A program made the translations under genes and the position numbers. A DNA stretch of 64,000 nucleotides from Hallella multisaccharivorax DSM 17128 (lineage in GTDB: Bacteria; Bacteroidota; Bacteroidia; Bacteroidales; Bacteroidaceae). The notes under the pieces were generated by a model. It saw nothing but the letters and a program-made list of their open reading frames with translations, did not search any database and was not told the DNA's origin. The first letter of the stretch is position 1; every line of letters begins with the position of its first letter. Shown piece after piece: positions 34,866-42,849 of this stretch. Location of the stretch: positions 1,664,376 through 1,728,375 of the forward strand of contig NZ_GL945017.1 in assembly GCF_000218235.1 (NCBI RefSeq), written 5' to 3'.

Positions 34866-36170
34866 TCAAGCCTGGGCAGATGCCTGGGTGCCGCCTTTCT
34901 TCTTATTCTTGGCCTTGGTGGTGTTTTTATCCTTGGCCGTCATGTTCACAGACTCCTCACCGAGGCTGCTGATTGTCTTGTCATTGAAGAATTTGGCCAT
35001 ATCCTCCTCGATCTTCTTATTGGTTATTTTTGCGTAAATCTGCGTAGTCTTAATGTTCTTATGACCCAGCATACGGGAAACGGACTCGATAGGCACACCC
35101 TTGCTAAGCGTCAGTGTGGCAAAAGTGTGACGCGCCATGTGGAACGATATATCCTTGTCGATGCCGCATGCCGTAGCGATCTCCTTCAGATAATCGTTTG
35201 TCTTCTGGTTGGAGTAGATTGGGAATACATGACCTTTCTTTCTAGGATAATTTTTGTATTTCTCAATGATTAGCTTGGCACCCTCAAAGAGTACGACACT
35301 GATCTTCGTTCCTGTCTTTACTCGTTTAGAGCTTATCCATTCCACACCGTTGAGGATGACGATGTTCTCCAGCATTAATGCCTTGACATCGATATATGCA
35401 AGACCGGTGAAACATGAGAAGATGAAAAGGTCACGGGTGCGCTCAAGGCGTTCAAGATCGAACTGCTTTTCCATGATGGTTTTAATCTCCTCTTCCGTGA
35501 GATAGCCACGGTCAACCTCGTCCATGTGCAAATGGACACCGAGGTACGGATCGTTGTGTAGCACGCCCATCTTGATGCCGTGAAGGATAACGGTTCGCAT
35601 GGTCTTCATCGTCTTAACGGCAGTATTGTTGCAATGGCCGATAGATGTAGTCAGATAGATGTAGTAATCCTCGATGACAGTGGGGTTAAGCTCATGGAGC
35701 AGCATATCCTTGCAGTGGTACTTGGCTTCGAGCATTTCCATGAAACGCTTGCGGCAAAGCTCATACTTGTGATAGGATGTCGTGCTGAGCGTTGTGCCTG
35801 TCTTCGCCTTCACATTACTTATATACTTGTCGAAGAGCTGACCAATGGTGTTATACTCCACGTCTTCATGCTGGTAGGCTGCCTTCACCTTGTCCAATGA
35901 AAGGGTATTCTCCAGTTCCAATTTGTCAGCGATGCCCTGCAGCTCGGTGCGGATGCCCTCAAGCTTCTTGTTCACCTGCAAGGCGACGGTAGTACGACCC
36001 TTCACCTTCTGATAGTCCTTGTCCCAAAGGGTAGGGTCAATGGTGATACCAGTTGTGCCGATACAAAGGCGGTCTCTGTCCAGGCACAAACGAATCATGA
36101 TGGAACTTTGTCCATTTTTGTTCACATAATTTCCACGGATGTAGAAAATCGTCTTAAAAGCTCGTCTCAT
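34866..36170 (-). CDS. Tyrosine recombinase / integrase of the conjugative element
   Basis: 434 residues. N-terminal arm-binding domain (1-110), core-binding domain (about 115-215), catalytic domain (about 225-390) with H-x-x-R in HMARHTFAT, LGHKNIKTT and the nucleophile Tyr in TQIYAKI. The usual first catalytic Arg is replaced: the motif reads CFTGLAYID, with Ala where TGLR has Arg. Several Bacteroides element integrases, such as IntDOT, also lack this Arg, so activity is not excluded. The C-terminal 40 residues are a Lys/Thr/Ala-rich tail. The gene points away from tRNA-Ser, 398 bases from its 3' end. Confidence 0.85.
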   Translation of the reverse strand: MRRAFKTIFYIRGNYVNKNGQSSIMIRLCLDRDRLCIGTTGITIDPTLWDKDYQKVKGRTTVALQVNKKLEGIRTELQGIADKLELENTLSLDKVKAAYQHEDVEYNTIGQLFDKYISNVKAKTGTTLSTTSYHKYELCRKRFMEMLEAKYHCKDMLLHELNPTVIEDYYIYLTTSIGHCNNTAVKTMKTMRTVILHGIKMGVLHNDPYLGVHLHMDEVDRGYLTEEEIKTIMEKQFDLERLERTRDLFIFSCFTGLAYIDVKALMLENIVILNGVEWISSKRVKTGTKISVVLFEGAKLIIEKYKNYPRKKGHVFPIYSNQKTNDYLKEIATACGIDKDISFHMARHTFATLTLSKGVPIESVSRMLGHKNIKTTQIYAKITNKKIEEDMAKFFNDKTISSLGEESVNMTAKDKNTTKAKNKKKGGTQASAQA

Positions 36171-36294
36171 AACGAATTAATTTTTAAATAGTACAGCGGT
36201 ATCCAGGCTTGGTACACGGAATCCTGCCAAAATGCACCGTTTGGTACACAAAAAGCAGGAGTTGTGGGCTCAAGCACCGAAATTTATCCGGCTG

Positions 36295-36302
36295 CAAAGT
36301 TA
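36295..36302 (-). promoter_or_regulatory. -7 promoter box of the integrase
   Basis: TAACTTTG on the minus strand. Leader to the ATG at 36170 is about 118 bases. Confidence 0.5.
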
Positions 36303-36336
36303 AACATAATCGGCTGAATTACAATGACTTTATAGT

Positions 36337-36380
36337 GGTCTTTGCAAGGTCTTTGCAGGGTCTTTATGTGGTCTTTGGTA
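36337..36380 (+). repeat. Four 11-base direct repeats, candidate integrase arm sites
   Basis: GGTCTTTGCAA, GGTCTTTGCAG, GGTCTTTATGT and GGTCTTTGGTA follow without gaps at 36337, 36348, 36359 and 36370. An 11-base spacing puts each site on the same face of the helix. TTTGC cores are typical of Bacteroides integrase sites. Confidence 0.6.
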
Positions 36381-36492
36381 CAATTTTCGTCGATGATGAT
36401 TTTCTGTACCATATATGTACCGAAAACAGACCATCTTGAGACCCGTGAGAGGATTTTTAGAGGTTTCGTGATGAGAACGAATACAAAATAAA

Positions 36493-36520
36493 GTGCCGTA
36501 ACTCCTTGGAATTACGGCAC
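36493..36520. terminator. Terminator downstream of tRNA-Ser
   Basis: GTGCCGTAA (36493-36501) pairs with TTACGGCAC (36512-36520) around a 10-base loop; on the minus strand TTTATTTTG follows. It lies about 50 bases past the 3' end of tRNA-Ser. Confidence 0.65.
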
Positions 36521-36568
36521 TTAGCTAATTTCTTGAACTTTTAGCAATAAATGTTAAAATTTTTCAGC

Positions 36569-36655
36569 GGAGAGACGGGGATTCGAACCCCGGATACCCT
36601 TTGGAGGTATACACGCTTTCCAGGCGTGCCTCTTAAGCCACTCGAGCATCTCTCC
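36569..36655 (-). tRNA. tRNA-Ser (GGA)
   Basis: 87 bases with a long variable arm. Acceptor GGAGAGA pairs with TCTCTCC, the T arm reads GGGGTTCGAATCCCC, and the anticodon loop CTGGAAA gives anticodon GGA. CCA is not encoded. A -7 box TACCTTTG lies at 36703-36710. Its 3' end faces the integrase, the usual attachment site layout. Confidence 0.95.
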
Positions 36656-36702
36656 CTGTTCATGGCTTTCCTACAAAGAGAAGTTAGCTCTCAATGCGGA
36701 TG

Positions 36703-36710
36703 CAAAGGTA
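36703..36710 (-). promoter_or_regulatory. -7 promoter box of tRNA-Ser
   Basis: TACCTTTG on the minus strand, 48 bases upstream of the mature tRNA 5' end. Confidence 0.55.
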
Positions 36711-36783
36711 ATATTTTTTATGGAGATATTTACAAGTCGACTTTCGGTTTAATATATTTTAATTATTCATGACCGATAAGCTA

Positions 36784-37473
36784 TCATGCATATCTCATCT
36801 CATTGAGAAGCTGCCTTTGCCTCTCCGTCAGATTGGTTGGCAACTTAACGTTGTAAGTAATGATCAAGTCACCAAAAGTACCGTCACCGCGGTCATATCC
36901 TTTTCCCCGCAGGCGCACTCGTGTGCCATTCTGCGTTTCCGGCTGTACTTTCAGCTTAATCTTTGAGCCATTCCGAAGCTGAATGATGACCTCTCCACCC
37001 AAGAGCGCGGTATAAAGGTCGATGTTTACTTTAGCATCCATCTCGCCACTACTGGTACGGGATGACGTGGAGCTTCCCCCCGACCCTCTCATGTTGCCAA
37101 AAAGATCCTGGAAGAAGCTGGAGAAACCGCCGCCATTTCCAAAGTTGGAGAAGTCGAAACCTTCGAAAGGCGAACCGCCTTCCGTAGAACTCCAATGAAA
37201 TTCCTGGCCTCCTCCATCACCATCCCCTGCGTGGTTAAAGGTATCCGCCTCCTTCCAATTCTGCCCAAACTGGTCGTATTTCTTTCGTTTCTCAGGGTCA
37301 CTGATCACCTCGTAGGCCTCATTAAGCGCCTGAAACTTTGCCTTGGCTTTTGGATCATCGGGATGTAAGTCAGGGTGAAACTGCTTGGCGCGTTTCAGAA
37401 AAGCGCGTCTCACATCCTTCTGGGGAATGTCCTTGCTGACGCCTAAAATTTTATAATAATCGATAAATGCCAT
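36784..37473 (-). CDS. DnaJ-domain co-chaperone, CbpA-like
   Basis: 229 residues from MAFIDYYKILGV at 37473; the longer frame to 37524 has no support. The J domain (residues 1-70) has the HPD motif in QFHPDLHPDD. A Gly/Phe-rich section (about 80-130) and a single C-terminal substrate-binding beta domain (about 140-229) follow. The zinc-finger of DnaJ is missing and the C-terminal part is half the normal length, so it is a shorter CbpA relative. Acts with DnaK by stimulating its ATPase. Confidence 0.85.
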   Translation of the reverse strand: MAFIDYYKILGVSKDIPQKDVRRAFLKRAKQFHPDLHPDDPKAKAKFQALNEAYEVISDPEKRKKYDQFGQNWKEADTFNHAGDGDGGGQEFHWSSTEGGSPFEGFDFSNFGNGGGFSSFFQDLFGNMRGSGGSSTSSRTSSGEMDAKVNIDLYTALLGGEVIIQLRNGSKIKLKVQPETQNGTRVRLRGKGYDRGDGTFGDLIITYNVKLPTNLTERQRQLLNEMRYA

Positions 37474-37571
37474 AATAAATCTTCCTGTTCGTCTTATTTG
37501 TAAAAGCTTGACAACAAAATACATGCCAAGCTATTGATTGCTGAAAATAAAATGAGCACATTTAATGAAAT

Positions 37572-37681
37572 GCGTCTACAGTGTAAAGGCAACGCGTCTA
37601 CAGTGTAAAGGCAACGCGTCTACAGTGTAAAGGCAACGCGTCTACAGTGTAAAGGCAATGCGTCTACAGTGTAGACGAAGG
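37572..37681 (+). repeat. 22-base tandem array (five units) between rpsP and the dnaJ-like gene
   Basis: GCGTCTACAGTGTAAAGGCAAC repeats at 37572, 37594, 37616, 37638 and 37660. The last copy changes its right half so that CGTCTACA-G-TGTAGACG becomes a perfect dyad. The same family recurs at 57840. Confidence 0.9.
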
Positions 37682-37701
37682 AGAGGTGAACAGAAAACGA
37701 G

Positions 37702-37744
37702 AAAGGCCATTGTCTCTCCATGAAAGGATAAGACAACGGCCTTT
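37702..37744 (-). terminator. Terminator of rpsP
   Basis: AAAGGCCATTGTCT pairs with AGACAACGGCCTTT (one mismatch) around a 15-base loop, followed by TCTCGTTTTC on the minus strand, 38 bases past the rpsP stop. Confidence 0.65.
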
Positions 37745-37781
37745 TATTCTACCCGCCTAAGCAGCCAGACTCTTTTGCAGG

Positions 37782-38357
37782 TTAGGCCTCAGCAGGAGCA
37801 GCGTCATTCTCAGCGGGAGCCTCGGCATTGGCAGCCTCAGCAGCCTGTGCAGCTTCAGCGGCTTTCGCAGCCTCGGCCTCAGCCTTGGCAGCAGCCTCAG
37901 CAGCCTTTTTGTCAGCTACTTTCTTGGCAATGGCCTCATTGACTTTCTTCTCTGCGTCAAGTGCCTTAGCGGCAGCCTCCTGACGGCTCTTGCTCTGAGC
38001 GTCTTTGGCAGCTGTGAGCTTCTGATCCTTCGCCGTCTTCCATGCGTCATACTTCTGCTGACAGGCAGCCTCATCAAAAGCTCCTTTCTTCACGCCACCG
38101 CGAAGATGCTTCATCATGTAGACACCCTCGCTCTTGAGGATATTACGTACTGTGTCAGTGGGCTGTGCACCGGTCTCTACCCAATAGAGGGCACGGTCGA
38201 AATTCAAATCTACAGTAGCAGGATTGGTGTTGGGATTGAACATACCAATCTTCTCGATAAACTTACCATCACGTGGTGCTCTTACGTCAGCGATCACAAT
38301 TCTGTAAACTGCGTAGCCCTTGTGGCCGCCGCGCTGCAATCTGATTTTTGTTGCCAT
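37782..38357 (-). CDS. rpsP: Ribosomal protein bS16 with long Ala-rich C-terminus
   Basis: 191 residues. The first 80 are the bS16 fold: [26 protein letters not shown], then FNPNTNP and the [20 protein letters not shown] end. The remaining 110 are Lys/Ala/Glu-rich ([20 protein letters not shown] type) and likely helical or disordered; Bacteroidetes bS16 often carry such a tail, absent in E. coli. Own promoter TAACTTTG at 38432-38439 (minus). Confidence 0.93.
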   Translation of the reverse strand: MATKIRLQRGGHKGYAVYRIVIADVRAPRDGKFIEKIGMFNPNTNPATVDLNFDRALYWVETGAQPTDTVRNILKSEGVYMMKHLRGGVKKGAFDEAACQQKYDAWKTAKDQKLTAAKDAQSKSRQEAAAKALDAEKKVNEAIAKKVADKKAAEAAAKAEAEAAKAAEAAQAAEAANAEAPAENDAAPAEA

Positions 38358-38431
38358 TTTGTTAAAAAAATACTGTTTATAAAAACTTATTAAGGTTTGA
38401 ATTTTATGCTGTCAACTCGTGACAGCGGGTG

Positions 38432-38439
38432 CAAAGTTA
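38432..38439 (-). promoter_or_regulatory. -7 promoter box of rpsP
   Basis: TAACTTTG on the minus strand gives a start near 38425 and a leader of about 68 bases before rpsP. Confidence 0.55.
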
Positions 38440-38503
38440 CTGCTTTTTCACTTAATCACAATCGGTCAGCATCATTTTTTAACAAAAAAGTGAGCCTCCA
38501 ATC

Positions 38504-39544
38504 TTACATCACTCCATCCTCGCGAAGCTTGAGCTGCCATTTCCAGGCAGAGCGCAGCACATTGTCGAGTGAAGTCCCTGCTTTCCAACCGAGTACTTTA
38601 TTCGCCTTAGAGCAATCGCCCCATATCTTCTCGATGTCGCCTTCGCGACGTGGACCGTAAGCCCAGTTGAGCTTCACACCTGTAGCTTTCTCAAAGGTCT
38701 TCACAATCTCCAGCGTAGAGTTACCGTGTCCGGTGCCGATATTAAAGTAATCAATGACAGGGCTGTCCTCGTCGTCGAGTACGCGTCTCATGGCAGCCAC
38801 ATGAGCTTTGGCAAGATCTACGACATAGATATAATCACGAATGCAGGTGCCGTCTGGAGTGTTGTAATCGTTGCCGAAAATAGTGAGTTGCTTGCGGATG
38901 CCGATGGCTGTCTGCGTGACATAAGGGATCAGATTGTTGGGGACACCGTTAGGCAGCTCGCCGATAAAAGCTGTCGGATGGGCGCCAATGGGGTTAAAAT
39001 ATCTCAGGATAATGCTCTTGACAGGTGCGCCGCTGTGGATGTAATCAAAGATGATTTGCTCGTTGATCTCCTTCGTGTTGCCGTAAGGAGAAGTGGCCTT
39101 CTGGTGGGGCGCCGTCTCGGTGACAGGCAGATTCTCCGGCTTAGGCTGACCGTAAACGGTGCAGCTTGAAGAGAAAATAATGCCTTTGACGTTATATTTC
39201 GGCATGAGCTCCAGCAGATTGATCAGGGAAACAACATTGTTGCGATAGTAGAGCAACGGTTTCTGGACGCTCTCCCCTACCGCTTTGCTGGCGGCGAAAT
39301 GAATGATGCCTTCAATGTCCGTGTACTTTTTGAATACATTCTCCGTGGCTTCTTTGTCGCGCAAGTCTACCTGCTCGAAAGCAGGACGCACACCGGTGAT
39401 TTTCTCAATGCCATCGAGAACCTCAATCTTTGAATTGGAAAGGTCGTCAACAATGACTACTTTGTAGCCTGCCTCAATCAGCTCTACAGAAGTATGGGAG
39501 CCTATAAACCCTGTACCTCCGGTCACAAGAATGGTCTGCTTCAT
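38504..39544 (-). CDS. galE: UDP-glucose 4-epimerase
   Basis: 346 residues, normal length. Rossmann start VTGGTGFIGSHTSVEL (G-x-x-G-x-x-G), HFAASKAVGES, the catalytic SSCTVYG serine region and the Y-x-x-x-K motif in SPYGNTKEINEQ, then RYFNPIGAHP and DYIYVVDLA. Converts UDP-glucose and UDP-galactose using bound NAD. Promoter TATCTTTG at 39582-39589. Confidence 0.95.
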   Translation of the reverse strand: MKQTILVTGGTGFIGSHTSVELIEAGYKVVIVDDLSNSKIEVLDGIEKITGVRPAFEQVDLRDKEATENVFKKYTDIEGIIHFAASKAVGESVQKPLLYYRNNVVSLINLLELMPKYNVKGIIFSSSCTVYGQPKPENLPVTETAPHQKATSPYGNTKEINEQIIFDYIHSGAPVKSIILRYFNPIGAHPTAFIGELPNGVPNNLIPYVTQTAIGIRKQLTIFGNDYNTPDGTCIRDYIYVVDLAKAHVAAMRRVLDDEDSPVIDYFNIGTGHGNSTLEIVKTFEKATGVKLNWAYGPRREGDIEKIWGDCSKANKVLGWKAGTSLDNVLRSAWKWQLKLREDGVM

Positions 39545-39581
39545 TACAATATCAAGTATTAAAAGTTTATCTTTGAGCCCA

Positions 39582-39589
39582 CAAAGATA
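39582..39589 (-). promoter_or_regulatory. -7 promoter box of galE
   Basis: TATCTTTG on the minus strand, 38-45 bases upstream of the galE ATG. It is back-to-back with the carboxylase promoter at 39633. Confidence 0.55.
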
Positions 39590-39632
39590 CTTAAAAAACT
39601 GCTTCCAACAAGCATTTAGCAGAAAAAATTAG

Positions 39633-39640
39633 TAACTTTG
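39633..39640 (+). promoter_or_regulatory. -7 promoter box of the carboxylase operon
   Basis: TAACTTTG, 36 bases before the ATG at 39676. Confidence 0.6.
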
Positions 39641-39675
39641 CACAAAATTTTCAGAACACAATAATAAAAGGAATT

Positions 39676-41241
39676 ATGAGCATTCAAACTGAGAAGATTA
39701 AGGAGCTTGTTGCCAAGCGCGAGCAGGCCCGTCTTGGAGGCGGACAGAAGGCCATCGACAAGCAGCACGCCCGCGGCAAATACACAGCCCGCGAGCGCAT
39801 TGAGATGCTTGTTGACAAGGGCTCTTTCGAAGAGTACGACATGTTCAAGCTTCATCGCTGCCATAACTTCGGTATGGAAAAGAAGCAGTATCTGGGCGAC
39901 GGTGTCGTGACTGGCTCTGCTACGATCGACGGCCGTCTCGTATATGTCTATGCCCAGGACTTCACTGTCAATGGTGGCTCTTTGTCGGAGACCATGGCGC
40001 AGAAGATCTGCAAAGTCATGGATATGGCCATGCAAAACGGCGCTCCCGTTATTTGCATGAACGACTCTGGCGGCGCACGCATACAGGAAGGCATCTCTGC
40101 CCTGTCCGGATATGGTGAAATCTTTGAGCGCAACATCCTAGCATCGGGTGTCATTCCGCAGATTTCCATGATTCTCGGCCCCTGCGCTGGTGGAGCCGTT
40201 TATTCACCGGCACTTACTGATTTCATTCTCATGACTGAAGGCACAAGCTATATGTTTCTCACGGGTCCGAAAGTGGTGAAAACCGTCACCGGTGAGGATA
40301 TTGACTCAGAGCACCTCGGTGGTGCCAGCGTTCACGCCAGCAAGAGCGGTGTGACCAGCTTCACAGCCAAGACAGAAGAGGAAGCTATGGAGATGGTCAA
40401 GACGCTCCTGAGCTACATTCCTTCCAACAATACGGAGGAGGCTCCGCGCGTGGAATGCACCGATGCCATTGACCGCAAGGCTGACTTGCTCAATGAGATA
40501 CTGCCTGATGATCCCAACAAAGCCTACGACATGTACAAGGTCATCACTGCTATTACAGACAACGGAGAATTCTTCGAGGTGCAGCCGAAATTTGCCAAGA
40601 ATATCATTACAGGCTTCGCGCGCTTCAATGGCCAGAGCGTGGGCATTGTTGCCAACCAGCCCTCAGCTTATGCGGGCGTACTCGATACAAACGCTTCGCG
40701 CAAAGGAGCGCGCTTCGTACGCTTTTGCGACGCATTCAACATTCCTATTGTCTCCCTCGTAGATGTACCCGGATTCCTTCCCGGTACAGGTCAGGAGTAC
40801 AACGCCGTTATCCTGCATGGCGCGCAGCTGCTCTATGCTTACGGTGAGGCCACAGTGCCCAAGATTACCATCACTCTGAGAAAGAGCTATGGTGGAAGCC
40901 ACATCGTGATGGGCTGTAAGCAGCTCCGCTCCGATCTCAACTTTGCCTGGCCAACAGCAGAGATCGCCGTGATGGGCGCCAGCGGTGCCGTGGCTGTGCT
41001 TTGCGGCAAGGAGGCAAAGAAGATCAAGGAAGAAGGCGGCGACGTCAAGTCTTTCCTCGCCGAAAAGGAAGAAGAGTACACCGAGACATTTGCTAACCCC
41101 TATCAGGCTGCCCAGTTCGGTTATATCGACGATGTCATCGAGCCCCGCAATACCCGTTTCCGCATCTGCCGCGGTCTGGCACAGTTGGCCCATAAGCGTC
41201 AGTCGCTACCCGCCAAGAAGCACGGTTGCATTCCCATGTAA
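39676..41241 (+). CDS. mmdA: Carboxyltransferase subunit of methylmalonyl-CoA decarboxylase / propionyl-CoA carboxylase
   Basis: 521 residues, full length. Shows the crotonase-like double domain of the acyl-CoA carboxyltransferase beta type: HARGKYTARERIEML, NDSGGARIQEGISALSGYGEIF, GPCAGGAVYSPALTDF, and in the second half VDVPGFLPGTGQEYNAVILHGAQLLYAYGEATVPKITI and YGGSHIVMG. Moves carboxyl groups between biotin and an acyl-CoA, most likely in the succinate-propionate pathway. Followed by an OadG-tail-like peptide and a biotin carrier in one operon; the membrane beta subunit (sodium pump) is not adjacent. Confidence 0.92.
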   Translation: MSIQTEKIKELVAKREQARLGGGQKAIDKQHARGKYTARERIEMLVDKGSFEEYDMFKLHRCHNFGMEKKQYLGDGVVTGSATIDGRLVYVYAQDFTVNGGSLSETMAQKICKVMDMAMQNGAPVICMNDSGGARIQEGISALSGYGEIFERNILASGVIPQISMILGPCAGGAVYSPALTDFILMTEGTSYMFLTGPKVVKTVTGEDIDSEHLGGASVHASKSGVTSFTAKTEEEAMEMVKTLLSYIPSNNTEEAPRVECTDAIDRKADLLNEILPDDPNKAYDMYKVITAITDNGEFFEVQPKFAKNIITGFARFNGQSVGIVANQPSAYAGVLDTNASRKGARFVRFCDAFNIPIVSLVDVPGFLPGTGQEYNAVILHGAQLLYAYGEATVPKITITLRKSYGGSHIVMGCKQLRSDLNFAWPTAEIAVMGASGAVAVLCGKEAKKIKEEGGDVKSFLAEKEEEYTETFANPYQAAQFGYIDDVIEPRNTRFRICRGLAQLAHKRQSLPAKKHGCIPM

Positions 41242-41256
41242 ATAAACAAAGAAGAA

Positions 41257-41406
41257 ATGGATAAGAATATCTATGCTGCTATTGCCATGGCCATCTTCGA
41301 ATACCAAGGTAATAATGTGCACGACAAAGAGCCCGACATCATCACCATCAGACCCAAACAGACACTGTGGAATGCCAGGCAGATTTCATTTACCGCAAAA
41401 CCATAA
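41257..41406 (+). CDS. Small OadG-tail-like peptide of the carboxylase operon
   Basis: 49 residues (MDKNIYAAIAMAIFEYQG, then HDKEPDIITI, then LWNARQISF). It matches the C-terminal soluble end of OadG-type gamma subunits of Bacteroidetes (A-I-A-x-A-L ... H-D-x-E-x-x-I-T-I ... W), but without their membrane anchor. Located 15 bases after the carboxyltransferase and 5 bases before the biotin carrier gene. It probably bridges the carrier and the catalytic subunit. Confidence 0.7.
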   Translation: MDKNIYAAIAMAIFEYQGNNVHDKEPDIITIRPKQTLWNARQISFTAKP

Positions 41407-41411
41407 GAAAG

Positions 41412-41840
41412 ATGAAGCAGTTTAAATATACAATAGACGGCAAGGAATATGAGGTTGAGATTGTTGACATCAACGAGGAGACCAATGTCGCCAACGTGAA
41501 AGTCAATGGGAAAGCCTTTGAGGTGGGCATGGAAAAGCCTGCCGAGGAGGAGAAACCGAAAGTAACTCTCGGTAAGCCTGCTGAGGAAGATAGTGAAGAA
41601 ACAACTTCCTCAGCCAATGTCGACACCGCCAACGCCATCAAGGCTCCGCTGCCGGGAACCATTACAGCCGTCAATGTAAAAGTGGGCGACGAGGTAAAGG
41701 CTGGAGATACGCTGCTCGTCTTGGAAGCCATGAAGATGGCCAACAACATTGAGTCGGACAAGGACGGCAAGGTGACAGCAGTCTGTGTCAAGGAGGGGCA
41801 GAGCGTCATGGAAGATGATGCGCTTGTCGTAATCGAATAA
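41412..41840 (+). CDS. mmdC: Biotin carrier subunit
   Basis: 142 residues. A short N-terminal domain (KYTIDGKEYEVEIVDINEE), a Glu/Pro/Lys linker (residues 45-70) and a C-terminal biotinyl domain (about 72-142) with biotinylation motif EAMKM. Works with the upstream carboxyltransferase. A terminator follows at 41891-41926. Confidence 0.92.
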   Translation: MKQFKYTIDGKEYEVEIVDINEETNVANVKVNGKAFEVGMEKPAEEEKPKVTLGKPAEEDSEETTSSANVDTANAIKAPLPGTITAVNVKVGDEVKAGDTLLVLEAMKMANNIESDKDGKVTAVCVKEGQSVMEDDALVVIE

Positions 41841-41890
41841 ACTGAGGTTAGGGTAAATAAGCCCCAACCATACATTATATAATATAAAAA

Positions 41891-41932
41891 CGTCTGGTTT
41901 TGTGTGAAATCATGCAAAATCAGACGCTTTGT
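41891..41932 (+). terminator. Terminator after the carboxylase operon
   Basis: CGTCTGGTTTTG (41891-41902) pairs with CAAAATCAGACG (41915-41926) with one mismatch, followed by CTTTGTCATT. Confidence 0.6.
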
Positions 41933-41945
41933 CATTATTTATGCG

Positions 41946-41953
41946 TACCTTTG
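41946..41953 (+). promoter_or_regulatory. -7 promoter box of the glycogen-synthase-like gene
   Basis: TACCTTTG, 30 bases before the ATG at 41983. Confidence 0.55.
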
Positions 41954-41982
41954 TACCAAAATTACTTTAGAATAAAATCGTA

Positions 41983-42792
41983 ATGGCCAAAAAGAGAATT
42001 TTATTCATCAATCAGGAGATTGTACCCTATGTACCCAAGTCAGAAATGGCAGTGTTAGGGCGAGACCTTCCACAAAAGATGCAATCGGGCGGCCTTGATG
42101 TGCGCACGTTTATGCCAAAATGGGGGAATATCAACGAGCGCAGAGGACAACTTCATGAGGTCATCCGGCTCTCGGGACTCAATATTGTCATTGACGACAC
42201 CGACCATCCGCTGATCATTAAGGTTGCAAGCGTGCCTGTGTCAAGGCTTCAAGTCTATTTTATTGACAATGAGGACTATTTTATCAAACGTCGCACAATG
42301 ACGGAAGATGAGAATGGCGACGAATATACAGACAATGGCGAGCGTGCCATCTTTTTTGCCCGCGGCGTGCTCGAGACGGTGAAAAAGCTGCGTTGGAACC
42401 CTGACATCATTCATTGTCAAGGGTGGATGGCAGGGGTTATCCCGCTCTATGTCAAGACTGCTTATCACGACGACCCCACATTTTCCAACTCCAAAGTAGT
42501 CACGTCACTCTTCCCCAGCCAGTTTAAGTCTAACTTCGGCACAAAGTTTAAGGAGTACGTCGATTACGGCTCAGCAAAGGCCAGTTTGCTTGACAAGTAT
42601 TCTGAACATTTCGATTTTATTGAACTTGGAAAGCTTGCTATCGACTATAGCGACGGTATCATTGAGGCTGCGGAAAAGGTCAATGATAATCTGCTATCCT
42701 ACGCCAAAGAGTCGAAATTACCCATACTGGAATATCCTGGAGAGAACTATGCTCCTGCCTACAAAGAGTTCTACCATAAGCTATTAGGCTAA
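41983..42792 (+). CDS. Short glycogen/starch synthase homologue (N-terminal GT5 domain only)
   Basis: 269 residues, about half a glycogen synthase. It keeps the GT5 N-terminal Rossmann domain (KKRILFINQEIVPYVPKSEMAVLGRDL; PDIIHCQGWMAGVIPLYVKT) but lacks the second nucleotide-binding domain, and the usual K-x-G-G-L motif reads K-S-E-M-A. This form is common in Bacteroidetes, so it is not a local truncation. Enzymatic activity is doubtful; a regulatory or scaffold role is possible. Confidence 0.8.
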   Translation: MAKKRILFINQEIVPYVPKSEMAVLGRDLPQKMQSGGLDVRTFMPKWGNINERRGQLHEVIRLSGLNIVIDDTDHPLIIKVASVPVSRLQVYFIDNEDYFIKRRTMTEDENGDEYTDNGERAIFFARGVLETVKKLRWNPDIIHCQGWMAGVIPLYVKTAYHDDPTFSNSKVVTSLFPSQFKSNFGTKFKEYVDYGSAKASLLDKYSEHFDFIELGKLAIDYSDGIIEAAEKVNDNLLSYAKESKLPILEYPGENYAPAYKEFYHKLLG

Positions 42793-42849
42793 GCTGGTAC
42801 TTTCCCGAATCATTAAATTGAGGCATTAACAATCCTACATGTGAAAAGC

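Larger units (their letters stand above)
36171..36568. other. Probable attachment region of the conjugative element
   Basis: No gene. It holds the integrase promoter, four 11-base direct repeats at 36337-36380, several GGTACA copies (for example 36210, 36243, 36377) and a terminator at 36493-36520. The element's right border should lie here or in the end of tRNA-Ser, but the repeat core cannot be read without the left end. Confidence 0.5.

Noticed and set aside
42841..42849. GTG start of the DUF4270 lipoprotein
   Set aside because: The ATG at 42850 gives a better-sized lipoprotein signal peptide.
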